A DNA stretch of 64,000 nt from Limanda limanda (Eukaryota > Chordata > Actinopteri > Pleuronectiformes > Pleuronectidae), in assembly GCF_963576545.1 (NCBI RefSeq), contig NC_083646.1:17588461-17652460 (forward strand), read 5' to 3'. Positions 26,453 through 38,530 of this stretch are shown in pieces. How positions within the stretch are numbered: position 1 is the first letter of the stretch; each line of letters begins with the position of its first letter. The notes under the pieces were generated by a model. The model was not told where the DNA came from, searched no databases, and worked only from the letters and a program-made list of their open reading frames with translations. Position numbers and translations under genes: made by a program.

Positions 26453-26807
26453 TACGTACTCTCCACATAGGCTTGAGTGGAGAATACGTAATTTACCCTC
26501 GACACCCGACATTGAACGGAGCAAACAGCGGAGAAGTTCTTGAAGATGGATGACATTAAATTAATAATTGAAGTGGAGAAGTAGTACAGTGAGCTGTACG
26601 ATCCTCGGCCGTGTTGTTTAAAGACAACATTAAAAAGGACAAATGCTGGGACACCGTTTCAGTTAATGACAAATATCAGCTGTATGTGTGATCACGGAGA
26701 GGAATCGCAGGATGACCGCCGCGGAGTTCAGCGTGTCCGGTGTGCAGCCTGGCCCCGGCGTGCTAGGGATCTACGCGACGCTTACGCGTCCGGTGTGAAG
26801 CCGGCGT
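25979..26807. mobile_element. Non-autonomous TIR DNA transposon
   Basis: The left end reads ACGCCGGCCACACACCGGAC. The right end, reverse-complemented, reads ACGCCGGCTTCACACCGGAC. GCGTCGCGTA subterminal repeats occur at both ends. An internal partial copy (GCCGGCCACACCGGACGC) sits near 26087, and a GT microsatellite at 26400-26452. No clear target duplication and no transposase ORF were found. The superfamily is undetermined. Confidence 0.75.
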
Positions 26808-26904
26808 AACGCTTTATTGCTTCAATGCTTGCAGTCATAATCAACTAGCCCACAGCTTCCTGTACATGTTAAACTAGACCTTTCATACATCAATTAGTTG
26901 TACT

Positions 26905-27120
26905 ACTTATCCTTTGAGGGTCGGGCCTGACATTAGACGAGAGACGGGGTCCACAAATTGTCAGTTTATCAAAGTGCTGACGTGTACAGACAAGCAACCG
27001 TCAACTGTCTAAATAATAGGTAATGCAGGCTCTGGATTTAGTTTGTGCTGTTCTCTAAGGAGCATTTGCATCATCTGTTCTGGTTAACCTGGGTTTCCTC
27101 CCATGATCCCACAGGCTTAA
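26905..27120 (+). repeat. Degenerate fragment of the same dispersed teleost repeat
   Basis: Words such as CCTTTGAGGGTCGGG, TTAGACGAGAGACGGGGT, GACAAGCAACCGTCAACTG and GGGTTTCCTCCCATGATCCC follow the same order as the copy at 14755, with many deletions. Confidence 0.5.
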
Positions 27121-27751
27121 AATGCCCAAAGGAGATCACAAGAGTACCCTGACCACCTCTGGTGGTTGCAGAACAGTTTTAAAGTCCCTACATCTAAATG
27201 TAAAGCACGCTTTTCACTGAACAAAACCCACAATAACATCTTGCTTTTGACTGCAATGGAAATCAGCAAATTTATCGGCAGTAGACCCAGGTTTTAAGCG
27301 GCTCCGATTGGCGATGATGGAAACATGACACCTGGTTGAACGCACTAATTTGGCAGTCACTGTGGTGACACAGTGCAATTGTGTGGTCGAACATGATGCA
27401 GCGGTGTCTCCTCTAATGGCAAATAATAGGAAAGGAGGTAATCACCTTTTTAGTGGGTCTACCCACATTTAAAAACTGAAAGTGACTGGGATGCAGGCCA
27501 AGATGATTTATTACAATAGATCTAGTTAAAATGGGTATAACAAAAATTTATATTTCTTTGTTAATGAGATATGGATATAATATATGGACAACTTTCAGTG
27601 TCTAAAAAGAACACAAGTAAGCCACTGTGTGAAGCCTAACTCACTCTATTGTTAATCCAGCCTGGAGCATAGTGTCTCTGCCTGCCTCCAAGAATGGGTG
27701 TGTATTTTATGGCTGTGTACACATTCTGGTGTGTACATGATAACCTGCACC

Positions 27752-27756
27752 TGTGT

Positions 27757-27795
<39 letters not shown>

Positions 27796-27970
27796 TGTGT
27801 GTATTCCCAGCTCAGCTCCTGTCCATTGTCAGTGTCAGAGCTGGTCCGTTGGGCCTTTCAGTGCACAGGTGGCGATAGACTGGCCCCTAATGAGTCCATA
27901 TGGGACTGTCTGGGAGTGGCGTGTGCTTGTGTGAGTGTGTGTGTGCTTGTGTGCATGTGTGTGTGTGTAT
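27752..27970. repeat. Two GT microsatellites
   Basis: (GT)n at 27752-27802 and 27929-27970, separated by unique sequence. Confidence 0.9.
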
Positions 27971-28439
27971 AATCATTAAATTCACTGTGTACTGTATATA
28001 TTGATGTGCTAATTGTGTGCATGTGTGTTTAAGAGGTAAAGCCCTGCTATATGTGAGTGAGAATAACTTGTGTGTGCAGTTAGGATCAAACTTGCCACAG
28101 AGGGTGAACTCGACGAACCTGCCAAACACTTGTGTCAATGATTATGTTGTTTTCCAGGCTGTTAGTCTGGTTTTATTTCGTTTGCACTCAACATACAGTG
28201 AGTCTCCTCACAGGAATATCCTTTGGGCATGTCTACCTGAGTGCATGCCCACCCTCTGTGTGCATGTGTGTCTATAAGTCCATGTATACTGAAAGTGTTC
28301 TTGCTGTTTTTATGCTGCCTTTCTACCAGCAGCCCAAGGACACTACATGATAGTGTGCAACTACATTCTCACTCATTCGGTTAATGGGAAGACTTCAAAC
28401 ACAGACTTGGCATATTTAGAGGCAAACACACATGCGCAC

Positions 28440-29010
28440 AAACACACGTGTTTGTACATCTGTTTCAGTGAGGACACTCTTTGGCATAACCCCTTACTCC
28501 AAGCTTAACAATCAAAACTAGAGGCCTATCCCTAACCCTTACCTAATTCTAATCCTAACCCTAATTCCAAGTCTTTACCCTGAAACCACCCATTAAAAGG
28601 GTGTCAGCAAGTTAGGGACCCTCAAAATGTCCTCACTCTGTCGGCAGTGGGCTGACATGGTCCTCACAAAGATAATTGTACAAGAACACACACACACACA
28701 CACAGTCTTGATTCTATGACTTCCAAGGACTTAACATTTCTGGATTTTCTGGAGACTAACTCAAACTTAAACCTAACCTTAACCTTAGGGCGAACAAATT
28801 TGTATCATTTAGATAAAACACACTTGTGAAAACATCATTAGTATTATTTTATATTCAATTTCTGCCAATAGATCCCTTTCACCTAAATCTTACTCACTGG
28901 ACCTTTAAACTTAATCGAACCTTAACTAAACCTAACCCTTACCTTAACCTAACCTAAGCATGTCTTCACCTTAAAATGTTATAATTCATGTTATGGAGAC
29001 ATGCTTTTTT
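28440..29010 (+). repeat. Microsatellite-associated repeat with degenerate CCTAA tracts
   Basis: A fish dispersed element is recognisable from GTGAGGACACTCTTTGG and TGTCCTCACTCTGTCGGC with CATGGTCCTCACAAAG. It has CCTAACCCTTACCTAATTCT-type tracts at about 28525-28580, 28760-28790 and 28910-28960. The tracts are irregular, not TTAGGG arrays. Confidence 0.6.
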
Positions 29011-30639
29011 ACCTTCTTCTTTTACCTTACTACATGCTCACATACTTGTGTACACACACATTCACTCCTACCAACATAAAAAAAGCTTAATTTTGCAGTT
29101 GCTCTGTATAGCACTGTGTATTTAAAACCTACACAGTTTAATTACAGCTGCACTGTGGATTACATTATAAAACACAATACCTGTGTTGCCTTATGTTTGG
29201 GTGCAAAACAGTTCAATAAAACAATAGCTGATTAGACATAGCTGTGCTTCCGCTTGTAAATGGTGCTTAGAAAATGGTGGTTCGAAAATTAGGTTCTCTT
29301 TTTTTTCACATCAGAAACATGGACAACCACCATTTGGTTAGTTATTACATAACAAAGCAGATTTCAGTTTAGACGTTGCTGAGGAAACGTGTGCAGCAGT
29401 TACGTCTGTTAAACTGAAAGTCAGTGAACAAACAGATCTGTTATTGTGTACACCGCACCAAAAACTTGAGTAGTGTGTGTGTGTGTGTGTGAGTGTGTGT
29501 GTGTGTGCGTGTGCATATCTTCTTTTCCATCTGAGTTCAACTGCTTTATCTTTTTATCTATTGACACAACATAATATGTGTGAGTCAGATGGTTGAGTCA
29601 GTGGTTTGAAGCTGGTTTGACCTGTCTGATACATGAGACTTGCCTCTCTCCTTCTGGAGGAGATAACAAATACAAAGAACACTTCATGTCTGTAGAATAT
29701 CAAAACTTTCAAGTGACAGTTTCTATTACTTAAGGCACAGAGGATCTTCAGTAAACACTCTTATGTGTCTGTACAATATCAAAACACTATTTCATACAAA
29801 TCTGCCTCTGAATGTGTAGCACACCCCTTTAAAATGTGTTGGATGTTGTATTTGGAATATTAACCACAACAAAAAGGACTAGATATATGTGCCAACAACC
29901 AAACACTTAAGGAACTGCGATGTTTTCTGCAGCTTTTTGTGAGTACATACTGTTTCGATTCTTGCCTTCATGTACAGCATAACAACGACAAAAACATCAC
30001 TTACATCAGCATGTTGTCAAAACACTTTAATCTATTACATTTTTCACACATTTGGAGACAGATATCTGGTACAGATGTTCTTATTTATTCATCAAAAATG
30101 TTACAAATTGATTGAAATCAAATGACAAACAAGATTGCAAATGAATGTCCTTAACAGTCTGCGGAACAGAACAAAACAACTCACAATTTACCTGGTAGAT
30201 TGTGATCGACTGTTTTCCTCATTGGGTATATTAGTCGTTAAGTGAAGGCACAATGTAATTAAACTTGTATTTTATACCATGCCCTTTGAAGTCATTGAAC
30301 AAAGAAGATTAAGTGACAAGTGAGGAGTATTATACTAAAATGTGTTCGTTAAATCTTGTTGTTGTTGCTGTAACACATTCTCATGTGTTGCACATGTAGT
30401 TATGGCTTCTACATCCTGGTAATACTCCATCACAACAATATAATACAACAGTCCTGCCTTTCACACAGCAGATGTAGATCTTTCACAAATATAACTGTGA
30501 AAAATTGATTAGGAGATTCCTCCCTTTCTTTCTTTCTCAATAGTTTTAAGAATAAGTCCTCTCGTTTAGTGTGATGAGCCTAACCACTGTCTAACATTTC
30601 CCATAATGAAACAATCTCGTGTCACACATCTGAGTAGGA
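29011..30639. other. Intergenic, nothing recognised
   Basis: AT-rich unique sequence with one GT tract. No coding frame above 60 codons. Confidence 0.5.
29472..29512. repeat. GT microsatellite
   Basis: (GT)n with GAGT and GCGT interruptions. Confidence 0.85.
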
Positions 30640-31370
30640 AGAATGAATTAAGAGGAAAATTTGGTCTATTACAAGCAGATGAGGGAGATGGAAACGACCA
30701 TGATGAGGATTTAATACAGCACTTGACCACCTACTGAGAATAGAGCCGAATCAAACGCAGGGAGGAAACGCGGCTTAATGTGAAGACGTGACTTATAAAG
30801 GAGAAGAAAATTGTTGCTTTATTAGTGTAATACTCGGCAGTCAGTTCACCATAGACGTGATTCATGGACATTATGATGTCAAAGTTAACTCCCTGGGGTA
30901 CCACTTATTCCTCTAAACTCAGGCAAAGTGTGACATTATGAATAAGAGACTCATGCCACCGGTGAAATTGTTGCGATTAACTTAGCAACTCACCGGACTT
31001 TTCAGAGGATGCTTATCCGACCTTTTATATCCAAGAATGAAAAAAATCTATAAAATAAAGTGCAAATTTGACACAGTGCCTCTCAACGGTCTATTGAAAC
31101 AGAAATGTTGACCTAACACATGTAAAACACACATCGTTTAAATCAAGTAAATCACATGTATTGAATCACATACCATTGATGCATTCAGTATTTAATTAGT
31201 GCATATACAGTATCTACCAATATAAATACCGTAGAATAGAACCATTGAAATTAATTAATGGTTTTCTATGCTGGATTGATCCAATAGGCAGCAGGCAGTT
31301 TGATATTCCATTTCTGAATGCCTCATCTGCTTTTATTTGTTAATAAATGCATTTGTTATTGCCAAAAAGA
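30640..31370. promoter_or_regulatory. Candidate conserved non-coding block(s)
   Basis: Non-repetitive AT-rich sequence with TGCATTCAGTATTTAATTAG, GAAATTAATTAATGG, TGGATTGATCCAATAGGC and TTTGTTAATAAATGC (31178-31360). Homeodomain and TALE-like words cluster here. No coding frame. Confidence 0.2.
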
Positions 31371-32439
31371 CCCCTTGTAGGTCAGACAACAAAAAATAAT
31401 AGTAAAACATTACATACTGTATGTTTGAAGCATAAAGCACTGCTTTGATATGAACATCTGCAAATGTCAGCTTTTCAGAGACGGAAAAAAGAAGAAATAG
31501 CATTTTTGAAATTACAGTGTAGAATTTGGAAAGACCGGAAAGAAATGGTGAAAACAACATCCACTTTTCACTGTGAAAATGTCAAATAGAAAATTGTTTG
31601 GTCAGGACCTATGTAGAGGTTTGAGGTGAGCGTAAAGTGCCATTCCACAAAGAAATGCTATTTACTCTGAGAAGCAGAAAACAGAGTGCATTCCACATCG
31701 TCTACAAAGTCGTGCAGAGAAACTCCAATTTTGCAGCTCCTTTTGGACTGTAGTTGACAATTTGCATTATCTGCCATGACGTATACACAATGGCGACAAT
31801 AACAACCACTGTGGTATAATGTTGGATTAAGTGCAGTCATGACGGTTTTCTTCAAATTCGCAAAGATTTCAAAAACATTTATACACAAGGCCAGGACACA
31901 CAAGCAGATTGAGAAGAACAGAGGAAGAATTGTAATCAGGCACAGTAGCTTGGGAATTCGGCCTCACAGACGGACAGCAAACACCAAACACAAATGAATG
32001 TGATTCACCATAAGTGGCTCAAAGCATGGGAGCCACTGGGTAGTTGCCATTTACAAATAATAGGCCTGTCATATGATGTGGGAAGATGGCGTGCACGAGA
32101 AGCTACTGGTTCATTGGATGCATGTTTATGTAAAGGTCAACCTTATTACGTTGATATAGGAAGAGCACAGTGGCCTAAACAAGCTTGTCAACCGAGACAA
32201 GCAAGTATCTGTCAGGGTTACGGCGAGTGGGGGCAGAGTCGGTGATGATTTAGGCTACCTCGCTGCTACAAAAAGGGGGAAGAAAAAAGCAGTCCATTTA
32301 TAAACTCACATCATTTCTTGTACGAAGATGTGAGAGCAGAGATGTGGAGGCAGGGCAAAGTGCCGGCTGCACAGGCCACAGAGAGAGGAGAATAAATGCT
32401 AAAGTGAAATGGTAAAAGCCGTGCAGATGAATATGAAAG
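31371..32439. other. Intergenic, nothing recognised
   Basis: Unique sequence. An 83-codon frame at 31994 has no recognisable motif. Confidence 0.5.
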
Positions 32440-32605
32440 TCCCCTTTAAAAATCAATTACAACATTAAGAGACCGGGAATATCACGAGGAGCTTATACCC
32501 ACTGTTATTGCTCATAATTAATATATTCGTGTGGGCCTCTGCTGATTCCTGGAGAAATTAAACGTGCGGCCTCTGTAAAACACTTGATTGTCTACGCACG
32601 TATAC
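32440..32605. promoter_or_regulatory. Candidate conserved non-coding block
   Basis: GTTATTGCTCATAATTAATA and GAGAAATTAAACGTGCGG lie in unique sequence just left of the MITE at 32608. Confidence 0.15.
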
Positions 32606-32607
32606 AG

Positions 32608-33081
32608 CTGCTTTCAGGCATGCACTGAACTACGGATAATGTCCTGACATTCTCCGGAGGGGCCGCATGTGAAAAACGCAAATGTCCCACTGAGAGGCTC
32701 TCCTACCAGGCCCCCAGTAAAAACTCCACATATTGTCCGGAAGAGCCAATTTGAGAACCCAGCAGGCGAGAGGACACATTGATAATGTCTCTAACACGCG
32801 ACAGATTCAAAAAATGAAGATGTCAAGACACATTAGTGACAAGAGCCGAAGCCAGTGTTGCTGTGCTGTAGTAAAAAAAAATGTGATCTCCGCAGCAGTA
32901 CATGCTCTTTACCTCCTGCCTCCTGTTCCATCCCTGACCTGAACGCTCCAGAGATTTCTGTGTTGTGAACGAGTCTGAGCGGAGAATCTCCTGCTGCATT
33001 GATCATGTGGAAAAGGGACACTCCGGAAAAAGTCTGGACCATATTCTGCAAACATTCTCCGGATTTCATGTCAGGAAGCAT
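32608..33081. mobile_element. MITE, same family (copy 2, longer)
   Basis: It begins CTGCTTTCAGGCATGCACTG and ends CATGTCAGGAAGCAT. It shares with copy 1 the words AGTAAAAACTC, GAGCCAATTTGAGA-like and AATGTCTCTAACACGCGA. It is about 180 bp longer than copy 1 owing to extra interior sequence. No clear target duplication. Confidence 0.65.
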
Positions 33082-34549
33082 GTTAGGGTGTTGGTTTTAC
33101 AGTATTGCAGTGTTCTTCTGACACTGGTTTACGTGTTGTCTGTCACTTACAGTAAGTGTTCAGGTGTGTGGACAAATTGTGTAGTTAATGTATCATTCAG
33201 GCATGAAAGATGTTTTTAGCATTTATGTTGACTTTAATGCCCCTCAGGTCATGTTTTAAAAAATATGAAAAATGTGAAACGCCCTCACAATGTAGAGTTC
33301 TGTGGGGGGAGCCGAGAACTAGCACAAAAATGGAAAAACCAGCAATAATATCCAAGTGATTTTGAATCACCGTCTCTTCGTGAAAGCTCTTCCCCTGAAT
33401 GCTGCTGAGAGTAGGAAATAAGAGTGCGTCACAAACACTTTCAATTTCCCCCTTCTTTTAAGAGTTTAAAGAACTGTAGGATTCTGATGGAGCGTATTCA
33501 AGAAGGTGAAAGCACTGTAATTCTGCCTCATGAATAATGCATTCCCTTCCCCCCTTGCACCCTTGATTTTCCCTGACAGGTGCCTGTGTGTCCTCTTCCA
33601 TTACCCATGTCATTTCCTCTCCTTCAACTGCAATCGCCTCTCATGTCCTTAACACTGATCCCCGAGGACTGACATGCAAGTGGAGGGAAGGGATGGAGTG
33701 GGAGGAGGCAGGGGGTGGGTAGAGGGAGAAATTGTGAGGTGAAAACTATAAAAAGACAAGGTGGAGGAGAAGGGGACGGTTACAGTCGACAATAATATCC
33801 TCAATGCTAAGGCTTGTCTGCATGGACTCATGGAGTAGGCTTACAGAAAAGGCAGGCTGGGCGATACAATAAGCCATACCTGAGTCAAAAAGCAAGTATG
33901 GTACCTTAAGTTGGACACAGAATCAAACCAATTCAGCCAGGCAGACAATCACACTTGAATTGGCCGCCTTACCGACAGAAACCTGGGGGAACCAGCTCGT
34001 AAGCCGCCATCGTCCAGACAGCTTTCCATCCACGAGGAAGTGTGATAGATTCGAGGCGTGCAGCTCACCAGACAAATAGATAGATGGATAGAGACACCGC
34101 TGCTTTTGGTACCATCCTTCCCCTCCAGTGACGCTCGATAACAGCATGCAGCTAGACAAAGTAATCCACCATAAAAATACTGTAAGAGCCACCCGGAGAT
34201 AGATAAATGCTGACAGGGGAGGAAGAGGAGGGGAGAGATAAATGTGCCAGTGGACAGGGATGGAGGGGTGGCTGGCCATCGAGGGACGAGGGGTTAAAGA
34301 GTGCGGCGCAGAGAGAGAAAGGCAAGGAGAGGACGAAGAGAGGAGAGGAAGCAGTGGAGGAGATGAGGAGACATATATTCTACGTGATAGTTTTTGAGCC
34401 GCAGTCTGGGTTTTACAGCACAGGCAGCTGCATTCCCCCAGACAGCCCAGACAATGGCTGATTAATGGTAGGATGAGAATAAAAGCACGCAAAAGGAGAA
34501 AAGGGGGATGTGTGAAAAAGGCAGGATGCACAGAGTAAGAAATGAGTGA
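33082..34549. other. Intergenic, GA-rich on the plus strand from 33680
   Basis: Purine-rich patches (33680-33780, 34210-34370) produce a long minus-strand frame (215 codons) that is Ser/Leu/Pro-rich low complexity and not convincing as a gene. Confidence 0.5.
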
Positions 34550-35600
34550 AATTAGCTTCCTCATGCTCATCTTTCTTTTCCTGCAATCTCATCCTCTTGC
34601 TTTCTGCTGCTGCTGCTGCTGCCTCACTCATCCCCTTCTCTCTCTCTCCCTCCCTCTCCCCTCCTCTCAGTCTGTCTTTGACTCCAGACAGTGTTGAATG
34701 TAGGTCAGCCTGTCTGGAAGCTCCTCTCCCTCTCTCTTTCTCTCTTTCTCTCTCTCACTCTCTTTCTCGCCATTCATTCCCTTCTCTGCCTCTCCTCCTT
34801 CCATCGGGGCTGCGATTTCTCGGGGCTTGGTGCCGGTTTGCTGGACATCTCTGGATACCACAGACCTGGACGGGATTTATATTGCACATGGAGGGTGCCG
34901 AATCTGCACAAATCGCAAGGCCCGGCCGCATCTATATCCTGGATTGAGAGTGGAGGAGAGATTTCCAACTGCGTTTATCAGCAGCAGCACGAAGGTTGAG
35001 TCCGAGCATAGCCAGAGGATAAGGGGTCAGCTACTGCAAAAAATGTTTTCAAAGCACATCAAGGAGATCCCTTTGACATCGCTCCTACCTTCTCGCTCAT
35101 CCAAAAAAAGACCCGTGGAACACTGCAAAATCCAACACATATACGTCCAGATTTGCTCTCCTTTCTTCCCACTTTTTGCTCGACTCATTTTTTGGGCTGG
35201 CAAGTCGAGTTGTGCATATTCCTCCTGTAGTCATGATCTTCGGGAATCTCTTCGAAACAACTTTCAGCGTGAGGCAAGAAAACAGAAATCCCTGAAACCT
35301 TTTCTTCTTTTTGCAGCAGCTCTCCATTCGAAAATATGAAAAATGCCAAGCTGTCGAGGTTTTGCTCGCTCCTCGTCTCTTCCCTTCCAAAAAATATGGG
35401 AGCGGAGCAGAGTGTGTGTGTGAGTGTGTGTCTGCTTCCCCTGCCTGCCGCAGTGCAAAGCGACTGGCTTGGAGAAGTGAGGGAGGCAAAACGCAGACTG
35501 TTGCTAACTCTGTGGTGGCAGACTGGCAGAAAGTGTTTGTGTGTATGTGAGTGTGTGTAGCTGGCTGGCTGCAGTGTTGCAGCACAGCAATCAGCTGAGG
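34550..35600 (+). other. Possible promoter/5' exon region, unassigned
   Basis: A (CTG)5 run and CT-rich tracts lead into about 700 bp of balanced, CpG-containing unique sequence. It includes GGGGCTGCGATTTCTCGGGG, a run with CATGGAGGGTGCCGAATC and several ATGs. The composition resembles a 5' leader exon of a long gene or lncRNA. No start codon or splice donor is convincing. Overlapping open frames of 100-170 codons on both strands lack protein character. Confidence 0.2.
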
Positions 35601-35754
35601 CCATCAATCAACCATCAATCACTGTCAACCGGTCTTTTGTCATAACAAATCGCTGTGTCTATATGTGGGTGTGTAAGTGGGTGTTCACATGACTGTCATC
35701 ACCTTATAGACCATGCGGACATGCAACACACACACACTCACACACGCAAAGAGT

Positions 35755-35868
35755 AATGTCTGACATGACTAACCTTTATCCTAATCTAACCTTAACCTTA
35801 ACTTACCTATGTCTTCAACTTAAAATTCACTCACTCACACGCACACACACACCTACACACACACACAC

Positions 35869-35948
<80 letters not shown>

Positions 35949-36048
35949 TTGTCTGCAAAACTGACCTTAATTTACCTGAACAAAATGTATTCAGTTTAGA
36001 ATTAGAATTCCCACGAACATACACAGAAGACAGACAGACAGACAGACA

Positions 36049-36100
<52 letters not shown>
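35755..36100. repeat. AC microsatellites with adjoining CCTTAACCTTAA tract
   Basis: A CCTTAACCTTAACTTACC-type tract near 35790 is followed by AC repeats at 35838-35945, then a short unique stretch, ACAG repeats and a second AC block (36040-36098). Confidence 0.85.
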
Positions 36101-37009
36101 AATGTCTCCATGAACTTTATCCTACTACTTATTTTCTACTGTCTCGAATATCTGCGTTCATGACTAAAATGAATAATGGAGTGTTGCTCTATAGAATGGA
36201 CCAGGTGTTCCCGGTCTACTTTAGCCATGATCAACAATATCTTAGAAGCAGATGCTACGTTATTGCAACAGATGCTTCTTCACTTGTTTTCACTGACTGC
36301 CGCCCTAATTATTCTATGGATGAATGTATTACCATGTGGAGTGAGCGATGGATGTGTCTGAACCTGTCCAGCTGAGCGCAAAGGTACACGTGTGGAGCTC
36401 TCCACCACCACCTACACATTGCAGCTTTGTGGTTAAGAAACAGATCCCAGATGGATACGGGTGAACATGGAGGACAACCTTGAATTAGTAGACAACCAAG
36501 ACAAACATTCAATGCATTGACCCATCCTGGTACCAATTATGAATGTGTGGAATTTATGACCTAAAAAACAAGTGAGGATGATGCTCAGCGGCCTCGGATG
36601 AACCCTAACATTGCTTCGTGCTTGTTTTTGTGAGATAAAGGAAATTGCTGTGCCCCTGCTTCTACAGTGTCCAGCATGGAAAGATGAACAGAAAGGTAGA
36701 AGGTGAAGCCAAGCACTTGCCATGGAGTGTATTATTCTCCTCACATCCTTCCTATTCGTTTGCCCTCCTCTAACATTATGTAGGTCTAGAGTAGGTAGTG
36801 TTCCCCTTTTGTTTCAGCTCAGCTCTGAAGGTGGTGGTGTTAGGCTGTAACAGAGCATTGCTTGAGCCCAGTGGGATGGGGATCATTTCCGTACAATGCC
36901 AGTGAAACCATCTGAAGTAAATAATAATTATTATCTAATTGAGTCTTATTTACACAATATTAGTAGCCAGACGAAAGACAGCCAGTGGCCAGAGGTATTA
37001 GGTTTGTAG

Positions 37010-37405
37010 CCCCAAGAACGCCTTGAGAGGATTTTTTCAAATTTGGTACAAACGTTCCGTTGGACCCCAGGATGAACTCATTGGATTTTGGTGGTCAATG
37101 TTCAAAGGTCGCTGTGACCTCTCAAAGCAAAAATAGTTTTCCTTGTGAATGTGATGTCTCAGGAACACCTCAATGGAATCCTTCAAAATGTGTGAACTCA
37201 TAGATGAATAACATATAATCTGGTGGTCAAAGGTCAAGGTCAAAATAGTCTCATAAAATTTGTTTTTGGCCTCTTGAACATATCTCAAGTCTGCCTTCAG
37301 GAAATTTCTTCAGATTTTGACCAGTTGTCACTTAGACTCCAAGACTAATTGATTTGATTTCAGTTGTCAAAGGTCACATTGACCTCATATGAGTATGGGA
37401 AAAAA
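37010..37405 (+). repeat. Degenerate tandem repeat rich in AGGTCA half-sites
   Basis: Diverged units of about 110-130 bp each contain GGTCAAAGGTCA-like or GTGACCTC-like words, for example CAAAGGTCAAGGTCAAAAT near 37221 and CAAAGGTCACATTGACCTCA near 37369. This is a familiar fish dispersed repeat. The half-sites resemble nuclear-receptor binding motifs. Confidence 0.6.
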
Positions 37406-37479
37406 AGTACGTAGACAGAAACTGAACTAGGGGCAGAGGGATACAAACATAGCTGCAGTAATTCTAGTTTATTCCGCTT

Positions 37480-38460
37480 CAAAGTCTAGTTGATAAGTCA
37501 TCTCACACAAGCTGTAAGAATCCAACAAGTCGTTATTCCAAAAATGCAAAACCAGATAATGTGACAGACCTGAAGTTGGTTTTGCTACATGAAAGGATAA
37601 TGACCTTTCTTTATCCGTTCCTTCTGTTTCATGAGCCTCCTCTTTTCTTTTTTTTACCTCCTGGGCTTTCCTGCTCCAGGTCTGCTTCACCACCATCTCC
37701 TTTCTGAAGCTCTCATCCAGACCATAACATTAGTTTTTTTTTGCTGCCTGTCGTTTTGATTCAGCTCTTCTTCCTTTTACGCTCAGTAGGGCCAAGGTCT
37801 ACAAATGTGCCTTTGTCGAAGCGTCCAAGTTTCAAATGACCTGGATGATCTCTATCTCCTGTCCCTCACTATCTCACCTCATTTTGCCACCTGTCATGCA
37901 CTTATTTAGCTCAGTGGCCGACTCAACCTTGACCTCTTTTAAGGTCTTGTTCAAAGGCCGCTGTCATCCTGTCACTGTGCTCTTTCCAGGCAGCACTGAT
38001 CTTGTCATTTTCTTCCATCAGAATGCGGTGTCTGTCCAGAAGGGCCATGATCTGCTTTTCTCTTGTTCCCGTCTTCTTATTCTCGCCGTCAGTATCGTTC
38101 AAACTAGCCTTTAGATTGACATTCTCTACTTCCTGCAGCATGTTTGACTTTGTTTGTGCACTCTATCAAATTGCTCTGGTTTGTTCTTTAAATCCCTTGT
38201 CAAACTTCTTCATATCCTGTTTCTCCTTAAACTCTTTTTTTCATTAACCAGTGTTCCTTTCTTCCTCCTTGCTTAGATCCTATCTGGTGAAGTTGTTGTT
38301 CTGTCCCTTCAAGGTTGCTTTTACTGAGCCCAGTCTCAGGTTGTCTTCTTTGATCAATCGGAGGCCTTGAGTAAATATGCACATCTGTGGTGGGAGGCAC
38401 CTCTGAAACTTGGTTATAATGGCTTTGGCTGCTTTGTACGTGACTAAATGTAATACATTG
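37480..38460 (-). pseudogene. Decayed coiled-coil protein pseudogene
   Basis: Read on the minus strand, protein-like, heptad-rich segments follow each other in order. First is a part with LIKEDNLRLGSVKATLKGQ (about 38280-38350). Then comes EFKEKQDMKKFDKGFKEQTR, interrupted by stops. Next is a 72-codon stretch (38141-37923) holding NVNLKASL and REKQIMALLDRHRILMEEND. A frameshift leads to EVKVESATELNKC, and finally a Lys/Glu-rich piece near 37500-37690. Stops and frameshifts separate the pieces, so it is not functional. No introns are evident, so a processed copy is possible. The parent gene is not recognised. Confidence 0.55.
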
Positions 38461-38530
38461 ATCAGGAAATAAGGTTTCTTCAGTCCTCTGATATGGAAGG
38501 TGATATATAGTAGTATCTGTTTACACATGG

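Noticed and set aside
28525..28960. Interstitial telomere repeat
   Set aside because: The CCTAA words are irregular and part of a dispersed microsatellite-associated repeat; no run of TTAGGG/CCCTAA units is present.
33923..34570. 215-codon minus-strand open frame
   Set aside because: It is created by purine-rich plus-strand DNA; the product is Ser/Leu/Pro low complexity with no domain or splice context.
34827..35339. 170-codon plus-strand open frame
   Set aside because: No domain and no protein-like composition; overlapping frames on the other strand are equally long. Kept only as a possible leader region.
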